The notes below the pieces were generated by a model. It did not search any database. It saw only the letters and a program-made list of their open reading frames with translations, and was not told the DNA's origin. The position numbers were made by a program, and so were the translations under genes. Positions 55,983 through 64,000 of a stretch of DNA of 64,000 nt are shown here, in pieces. Positions within the stretch are counted from its first letter, which is position 1; each line of letters opens with the position of its first letter. The stretch is from Neurospora intermedia (Eukaryota > Ascomycota > Sordariomycetes > Sordariales > Sordariaceae). The stretch spans positions 2,418,001-2,482,000 of the forward strand of contig BTPP01000002.1 of the NCBI GenBank assembly GCA_037102815.1. Reading direction: 5' to 3'.

Positions 55983-58900
55983 TTCGACGTGAGAATGTGG
56001 GGGGAGAAGGCAGTCTTCTGTCGTGCCGTGTGCGGTCTTTGTAAGAGACTCAAAACTTTGAGCTTCGGCAGTCAGTCAACTGTAACGAATGAAGGTAGCA
56101 ACAGTAATGTATAAGTCTTGACTGCCAACATGGATGAGGTTGTATCAACAAACAAATGGAAGGTAAGCGGAAGGAGGGTGATCGTTGTTCCGTACCAACT
56201 GAAGAAGAAGTTCACTCGCTGACTCGGTCCTGGTTTGCTAAAGGTATCTAGAGGGTCACGAGTTCAAAAGTTGAGAGTTTGCAAAGTCTCAAAGGAGATG
56301 AATTGCACTGCAATCCACGGAAAGAGATGCTGTGACCAGCCTACTAAAGGGCCTCCTTGGATATGTAGCTTTGGAAGACTTGCATCTTTGTTTTTTTCTT
56401 TCTTTTGTTTTGTTGGGGGCTGCCCTGCACTCCCGGTGTACAAATAGCGCACTGCATCGAACGACAGGTGCCATGCAGGCGGGAGGTAACATAACTAACA
56501 TTTTGCGGCCAGGGTCGGTGCGTTGAGTGCAGGGACGACTCTCCGATCGTTGCATCATTCAGGTACAACTAGGTAGCTACGATGCACGGAGTAATCAAGT
56601 ACCGGTGGCTACCTCTAAGATAGATGTTGTTCTGCGTATCATGATGCAAAACTTCATTTATACGGTGTTTCTAAGAAAGGAAAAAAAGGTCGAAAACATC
56701 CTGACTATGTGTTGATCAGATGCTGACAATGCAATGTGCGATAGGGCTGGAATGGAGGGTACATGGCTTGGTCGGGCCACCCAATTCCTGATATATTCAC
56801 TGCAACCAGCTCTTTTGATGACCGGTCGGATTAAATATTTTTTTATTTTTTTTTTATTTTTTTTTTTTCCGGGATCGCATCTAGAATTCAAGTGCTCTGC
56901 AGAGCGCCGAAGTGGTCGCAAGAACGAATCGACCACAATACGGGCACTACACTACACCTTGGGTATACTCTTATTTACATATCATACTGTTTTGATCAGG
57001 CCTCTGAATCTAACTTCGAAACAGTTCCTGACTGGAAGAATTTCTGATGGACTCTGGCCGATGTGTTTTCAAAAGTTTGTGATCCCTGTAATAGTTTGGT
57101 AGCAGCCTTTCCTAGCCAAGGCGAACCGTGTTGGACTGTTCATGCTCGGTTTATTTTCACGACCACCCTGAGCGCGTGACGGACACCGACAGAGCAATGA
57201 TGCCGATCCAGATTATGCAGGTCTAAGCCGATGTGGAAGTTGACCGTTATTCTGTGTAGTTTCTCGCTACATACATGACACGCCCTGCAGGCTTCTGTGA
57301 TTCCGGATTGTCAACTCATCCCGTTGAATCTCGATCGTAGTAGCTTGCGTATAATGGAAACTTGTAGTTTAGTACTGGATTGACGCACACAAACGGCTCC
57401 AACGTCGTTTGCTACTGAACATGGAAGGTGAAGACACTTTTTGCTGATAAGGCAGGTCGACAAGATCCAATGGTGTGGGCGGATGGTGCCCTGTGGTTCT
57501 TGGCTTTCATCCTCCCACCAGCTGTTTATCTGCGTTGTTCTTTGGTGAACAGGTTCATGGTGTTCCTGCAGACTCTACACCCTCTCAGCGCCCCTGTATC
57601 ATTGTTCAGCGTAGTATCCCGCAGATGTTCCCAGCGAGCTTCATTGTCAAGCTGCTACCGACCCCGTGGCAGGTCGGTGTCTTACACTTTCTTCTGCAGT
57701 CATTGTGGACTTGACATTGCAGGCAAACACGCGCTCCGGATCTTTCAACGGAGATACTTCGTCGGAACACACAACTGGCAGGTGGGTCTAACAATCCGCG
57801 TGTGAAGTACCTTCACAATGGGGTGTTTTTATTTGTAGCGGTTTACTGGATGTGAGATTATAACGGTGAACTAAATGACCAGACTAGAGGACTGATCCAG
57901 ATGTTAGCTCATCTGCCGACCACCTGCTGCTGGATGTGGTCATGTAACAGAAGTGTCAAAAGTTTAAGTGACGAGAGAAACAAAGCTGCCGTCGGACTTG
58001 GACATGATGGAACCAGCTTCAACATGTGACGAGCCTGCGCAGGCTACTACCCTGATGCCGTCAATATCATCGACCCGTATGGTTCACTATGTCATACCCT
58101 AGGGCCTAGACTGGTAGGTACGAGAAAGCCAGTCTTATGTTGCAGTGATATTAGGAGTCCGTGGAGATATTAACGGGTTTAATATCAAGTCATGGCCGCT
58201 CAACAAGGGGAAAGTGACAGAATAGGGTAGTTGTGTGTAGGTCATGTTGAAGCGCCATGAAAAGAGCCTCCAAGGTTTAACGCCTTTGAATTATGGATAC
58301 GGCGCAATGCTGATAAATCGGGTACATATGGTTATATTGCCAATGTTGATTTACCGAGGGTCATCTGGTATGTGATATGCTCGATGAAGACACCGAAGGA
58401 GGAACTGGAAAAGAGGGCGATGATGGCATCAAAGAACGGAAACAGAATAAACTCCAGAAAATTGAAGTAACTGGATCCAGATATGATGTAGGCAGTAGAG
58501 GGGTAACCTCGCCGAAGAATATTTGCGGCCCGTTGCTCGACAGGAACGCACCGGATCCTGTGCCGAAGTCGTTTTTGTTCCGTCTTTCTTGGCTACACTA
58601 TGTGTAGTGTACAGGTAAGGTTAGGACGGCATCCGAATGCCACGCCCCCTGTCGTGCTGATTGTCAGACTCTTCGATGGCACAGGGCAATAAGGTGGCGA
58701 TTCCGGTTCCATCGATGAGTCGGGTGCTCATTTCGGGTATCCAAGATGTCGGGTTTGCTGGGCAGCCGCTATAAGAGGTAACTGTTCCCGACACCATTGG
58801 CCAGAGCCGGTTCCTTCTTACTTCCATGTAATAGTCACCCGCTATGGTAAAAGTGCCGCCCTCGTGTGTCGTAATCTCCAAAATGAATGAATGGCAGGTT

Positions 58901-61900
58901 GATCCTTCCGGAGCACAGCACGAAAGTCACTCCGTCTGGTTAAATGATGCAATTTACGGGAAGGGGGTTCCAATGCAACTCTGCGAAATGTCAACAGTGA
59001 GCCGGACGAGGATTGTACGAAGAAGGGCCACGCATTTCATTGCACCGCCTGACGCTCCAGTTTGCAGTATTTCGTATTTGTATTTTCTGGCGGATGATAG
59101 AAAAAGCCTCTTTGAAATCCCATCGATGCGTTATACTGACTATAAAGGAACAGCCAACCCCTGTCAAACGTCAACACGAGTTGTAGTGTATGTATGTGAT
59201 GTATGTGTTGGTAGTGTATCTCTGGAGTTGTCTGTGAATGTGATTGTGTCAGATTTGCTCGTTGGGACCTTTCCCCAAAAATTCGTCGCTCCGCAGATAC
59301 CCCTGGCGATGGACGGTGGACCCTTGAAGCTGCCCCTGGACATAGAACCTCTAGCGACGAGCGTAGAACACACACCTCTTCGGGCCGTCAAGACACTTAT
59401 ACGTTCCACACCATACCGACCACATGGCATAACAAGGTCGTGGTCATCTTGCATAAACTTGGCTCGACCCAAAAAGAGATGCTCATTTTGATCTCCCACC
59501 AGACTCCAATGGATGGGTTGGACTTCGAGAAGCTTGGAAGAGCCTCCCGATCCGTTGCATTCTCTCACCCGCGGTGTGTTCTCGAATCGAGCTAGAACAC
59601 CGAGGCACGCGAGGTAGGATGTTCCATAGTGTACACTGCTGACTGCCATCGAGATGGCCTCGGAGGTGTTTTGGTAAAGGGGGCCACTAACTGGATTGAG
59701 CAACGGAACCCAAAGACTTCTGGCCTGCACCTGGTAGGTTGCTGATTCATGATAACCCCACGGCCATTCCGTCCTACTTGCCATCCTATTATCTGCAGGC
59801 CTTAGCGAATGCTTCCTGTCCTTACCTCTAGCCACCTCCAAAGTAACCTACTTTTGAGCCCTTTCTGTGCAACTCCCGCCGTATGCCGTCTTTGACATTA
59901 CCTGGGTATCAGCAAATACCAACCTGGCCCTGGCTTTGCCGGGAACCACGAAAGCAACAAGTGGAAGTCCAGAGCCGATCCTCCTGATTGGCATGGGCAA
60001 AAACAAGGCAAAGGAGCCGCGGACGTGACGCCGGTACTGGTATGCCGTTCGTGAGCCTTGAATACGTCGACGTCTGTACACTATGTAGAGATAGAGGTAC
60101 CTCTACTTAGGTAACTCCATGCCTATAGCGCACGGATGCTATAAAGGTACCTCTGGGCCAAACCACCAGCCTTTTTGGTCACAACACCGGCGGCAGGCAC
60201 TATCGACATGCAGCACATTGTCCAACCCGGTCTCCGCGGGGATATCCATGGTTGGGGAAGGAATTTGCAATTCGCGCTTGGTGGGACTCACCGAATTGCT
60301 GGTTCAATTGCGTAATCGTGGTCTTGTTAAGAAAGAAAAGAAAGAGCAAGGTCCATCAAAAGGGTTGGGCTCTGGGCAAGGCTCGCAAGGACCGTCCTCT
60401 CCCCGCCAATGCCATCCAAACACACCTGCTCACCTCACGCAACCCACTTTGACTCGGCCTGTAGGTAGGTTCACTTAGCTCATGACGGGGACACCGCGGA
60501 AGCCCATTACATATTCTCTTCAAGGGGACTAAGTTGATCCGCTTGCCCATGTCGATTTCGCTTGACCCTTTCAGTTAGAATGCCCCTTCGCGCGACCTGT
60601 GGACAGCCAACTTACAGACCAAGACAAGGCACGACTCGGACTTGTCAAACCTCCATTGTCGCGGGCTGCGCCGCGATCGGCACCCCGTACCCACGGACAT
60701 GCTGTTGGCAAGCGGAAAGAGCCAAGACTTGTCCCAAGGAAACGCCAGCCCAAGCAGGGCTAAGCGGGTGGAGATAAGGTGAGTATTGAAGTGGATCGCA
60801 GAGGTGAAATTACGAGCCAGTGGAAGAGCATGGCACCATAACCCCACACCGTACAGGTTCCAGATCGCTGTGCCACACCAGCGGCAGCCGCTCCGGAGGA
60901 CGGTCCATGCTGCCAGGACCCATTCAACGCCAGTGACAGGGGCAGTCTCCCCCATCAGGCGTGATCCACTTTGATAAAGTTGACCCAATTCCAACCACTG
61001 CCATACTGCACTACTACACTACACTGCAGTGTCATGCGAACGAGCCCTTTGAGAGAGTCGACAGGAACGACGGCCATCTCCCGTCTCATCAACACGGACT
61101 CACTCCAAGCTCCTCGATCTTGACCCCCGCCTACCCCCGATTGTGCCGGTGGACGACTATGGCGAGTGGGCTATCAATCAGCTCGGCCAAGCTTCACAAA
61201 GCCCACAAGACAATGTCAGCTCGATGACGGTGTGTTCCACACCCTCAACGGCTGAGATTCATGGCTGAATTCTGTACATACGGCTTCCACGCGCTGGGCG
61301 GTTGTGCGGGAGGCTGCATGGAGTCAGAACTCGAAGACGAACTAACAAAGGTGACAGGAGTCAGTTCACTTTGTCAGGCCCATGACCCATCCTCAGCGTC
61401 TCCGATGTTGACCCCCTGGTCAGAGAGATTCAATGTGCGTCACAGTCAAGGACCCACTGCCATGGCGCTGTGGTCAGTGGTGGTGGAGCAGCATGGCAAG
61501 GAAACCCCGAGACTTCTCATTGGCCCTTCAAGCTCTCGCTCTCTGGTACCAATTGTTTTATCCACGCAATAGCTCACCGCGTGCTGTTTGGGATCAGTCG
61601 TTCTGCTCGACGGCTGCTCCGAACAGCTTCAGTTTGCAAAATACACAGTCTGATTCACTGTCTCGTCGTCAAGTTCTCGGCCTTCAGTACGAAACACAGC
61701 TAGACCCATAAGCAGCCAATGACCTCGCATCTTGACGGGGTTCGAGCCTCCTCGGTACTTGGCAGGTCCGACAAGGTGGTGAGAGCCAGGTCCTCGGTAC
61801 TGTACAGACGTGGTTGACTTTTTGACACCGCCCAGCCGCACTGAAGTCCTTCCTTCCCGCCTGGGCTACCCTCCCTTGACAGATCCCTGTCCGATTTAAC

Positions 61901-64000
61901 TGAGCTCCCAGAGCTACCTACATCTTGCAGTACACTAGTACGCTTTGTTGTGTGCCTCCTTTGGCGGACTGGCACTGGCAATGGGACTGACTGATAGTAC
62001 ACTACGTACTTTGCTCCCAACCCTGTTTGCTCCCCCACCGCGTCGACGTGGGCTCAACTGGGTCATGTACACTACTGTTCTGTCGAATCACCCATATTCG
62101 TGAAAGTGAGGGGGCAGAGGAAAATCCACACCTCAGCCGTCACAGACATCCTCAACACTCTCGGGCCTTGGTGTGGTTACGGATCACATATCATCCGCTC
62201 TTCTCCGCCTCAGTTCCTCTCTGCGGGAAACTCCGGTGGCTTGTAGAGTACAGCTCAAGCCCTCAACCCTGCTTCAACTCCATCAACCATATGGCTGACT
62301 GGTACAGGAGCCAGTGTGAAAAAGAAACAAGGAGAGAAAAAAACACAAGAGCAGGAATCAGGGAACGCTACATTCACCTCGGAACAAGACGGTCTGGCTC
62401 GGAGCGAAAGTTTCTACAGTGAAAATTGAGCTACTAAGCTTGATCCATGCTGCATATCTAAATCTCAGCTCCCTAGAGTTGGGGATAGTCCAGCTGTTGC
62501 GGTTGAGCTACGATGGATTCCCTGGCATTTGGGTGTCGGATATCTATCTGCCTCGGTCTTGGGATAGGTTTTTGCGGTTTTCTTCGCTTGCTGTTGTTGC
62601 CAAATGTCCACATACCCGGCATTCAAGCCGTATGATATTTGACTCTTCAACTCGACGATATCCTTGTGGGGAAACCCTTACGACTGAGATTTGCGTGAAT
62701 GTGGCTAAACCGGGGTTGAACAAAAAGACAACGTCCCCCCCGCGAACACCTCTTAGCCCCTTGTGTCTATTCGGGACCCTTGCTGATCATGGATAGTCAT
62801 CCTGGCCATTGGAGTTTCTTCACCGGCTACCATCGACTGATCGACTAGCACCCCCAAGGGCATGAGTACATGTGAGGCTACTGACGCTTCTACTTCCTCC
62901 TCGTCCCACGGACCTTTCACTGGTCCCCAAACACTCGTCGCTTCCCCGGGAATGCAACCACAATTTCTCTCTTCGTTTCTCTGGTAGCTTCCTCCAGATC
63001 CGACCCGTGGTGAACATTGTCATAGTTCCGGACATATCGAGGTATGGGTGTATAATCGGTCTCACCCACCCCCGGTCGAGCGGTCCAGCTATCTTCACCG
63101 TCACCCAGTTCACCCCCCTTAGACTTCCTCAACGAGCAACGCACCGGTGATTGTCTTTAGTTGGATGTGTGTCCATGTCACCACGGCGCCGAGCTACTTA
63201 CCTCATCTGATTCCCATATCAAACAAGGGCAAGACGTATACCTCCTGATCCATGTTCCCTTCTGCTTACCCACACGCAGCCGGTACTTAGAGCTACAGGG
63301 ATACCTTCAACTTCTTATTCCGCCAACGATTACTTGGTGGGAACTCACCCGCATACCCGCCCTCTTACCAGTGGTTCATCGGACGATCACACTTCTAACC
63401 AAACATCGACACCCCTCAAGCTAGTAGCACCTTCCTTGAATACCATGCCATTGGGAGGACCCTGACAGCCGCTACGTTCCTACCAACAGTCATCTATATC
63501 GACTTCTCATGCACGGCCCCTCTGCTTTTCTACCTGCTGGGAGAAAAGTCTTGCCACTGGCAAGCTACCTAACTATTTTGTAGCCAGCTAAGCTTGAGAA
63601 TATTCTTCCTAGCTTAGCAGATCTACTTTCAACCAAGGATACACTCCCTAACCCTATGAGTACGCCGGCCACCTACCATACACGCCCTGCGAGGTTTTCC
63701 GGATCCCTTCACAATACCCTAATGTGGACCCCCGATTTACGCGGATCACGAAGCTTCTAATCTTCCAGGGCCTTACGACAAGGTGGCCCCGTGGCATTGC
63801 CAGATAATTCATATCAACCGACAGTACATCGGGTCACTCCTCTAATTCAGCTATCCTGCACATCAAATCATCTTCCTTCACGCTACCCTGACTAGATGGA
63901 AATCTCTCAAGCTCTGATTTATCCCGTATCAACAATCTCCTGACGAAACATTCGACCCACGATCAACCAACTACAGCTCGCACATCTACACAAGTCTTAC
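55983..64000. other. Large gene-poor region; right end probably promoter/leader of a gene outside the window
   Basis: About 8 kb with no recognised protein family, tRNA or transposon. It contains T-rich tracts (56838-56868), GAGGTACCTC motifs (60094 and 60146) and several TACACTAC clusters (56945, 61010, 62050). From about 60100 the sequence is C/A-rich, and the last 150 bp (…CAACCAACTACAGC…) look like a fungal 5' leader on the plus strand. A group of minus-strand open segments between 58621 and 60081 has some protein-like character but weak splice signals (see findings). Confidence 0.45.

Noticed and set aside
1-64000. CRISPR arrays, operons, riboswitches, bacterial-type mobile elements, secondary-metabolite cluster
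   Set aside because: None is present; genes have spliceosomal introns, separate promoters and unrelated functions, and no PKS, NRPS, terpene synthase or P450 gene is seen.

Overview
The window is nuclear DNA of a filamentous ascomycete, most likely a Sordariomycete of the Sordariales type (Neurospora / Sordaria / Podospora / Chaetomium-like). The evidence is short introns (mostly 54-170 nt) with GTANGT donors and CTAAC/CTGAC branch points, coding regions richer in C/G than their flanks, 0.5-4 kb intergenic gaps, tRNA genes with introns, and protein families typical of filamentous fungi. This placement is inference; no taxonomic marker gene is present.

Layout. 0-15 kb: 3' part of a ROG1-type DUF676 lipase gene, methylenetetrahydrofolate reductase (MET13-like), and a LIM-LIM-RhoGAP protein (Rga1/Rga2 type). 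A 367-bp hAT-like MITE with a perfect 8-bp target duplication lies about 1 kb upstream of the RhoGAP gene. 16-29 kb: FYV7-like rRNA-processing factor (minus), an Atos/FAM214 homologue, URB1/NPA1 (60S ribosome biogenesis) and an eIF4E-binding 4E-T-like protein with a canonical YxxxxLPhi motif. 30-36 kb: tRNA-Asp(GUC), a mitochondrial PPR protein, tRNA-Gln(CUG), LSm4 (minus) and two near-identical tRNA-Ala(AGC) genes that bracket an AT-rich 1.4-kb stretch with an LTR-like remnant. 37-43 kb: three minus-strand genes, a GVP36-like BAR protein, mitochondrial N-acetylglutamate synthase (arg-14/ARG2) and a 6PGDH/HIBADH-family oxidoreductase. 43-56 kb: V-ATPase subunit e, ARV1, an intracellular LysM protein, condensin subunit SMC2 and a membrane-anchored MOSC protein. 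56-64 kb: about 8 kb with no gene I can recognise; the right end reads like the leader of a plus-strand gene beyond the window.

The genes do not form a pathway cluster. Loose themes are ribosome and RNA metabolism (FYV7, URB1, LSm4, 4E-T, tRNAs), amino-acid and one-carbon metabolism (MTHFR, NAGS), endomembrane function (ARV1, VMA9, GVP36) and chromosomes/polarity (SMC2, RhoGAP). All gene models were spliced by eye from donor, branch and acceptor signals, with reading frame and family conservation as checks. I found no novel multi-gene system. The most interesting items are the MITE, unusual gene structures (an ATG-only first exon in LSm4, an in-frame stopless intron in the RhoGAP gene, a tandem NAG acceptor in the 4E-T gene), a MOSC intron packed with long homopolymers, and the dispersed AGGTACCT palindromes.
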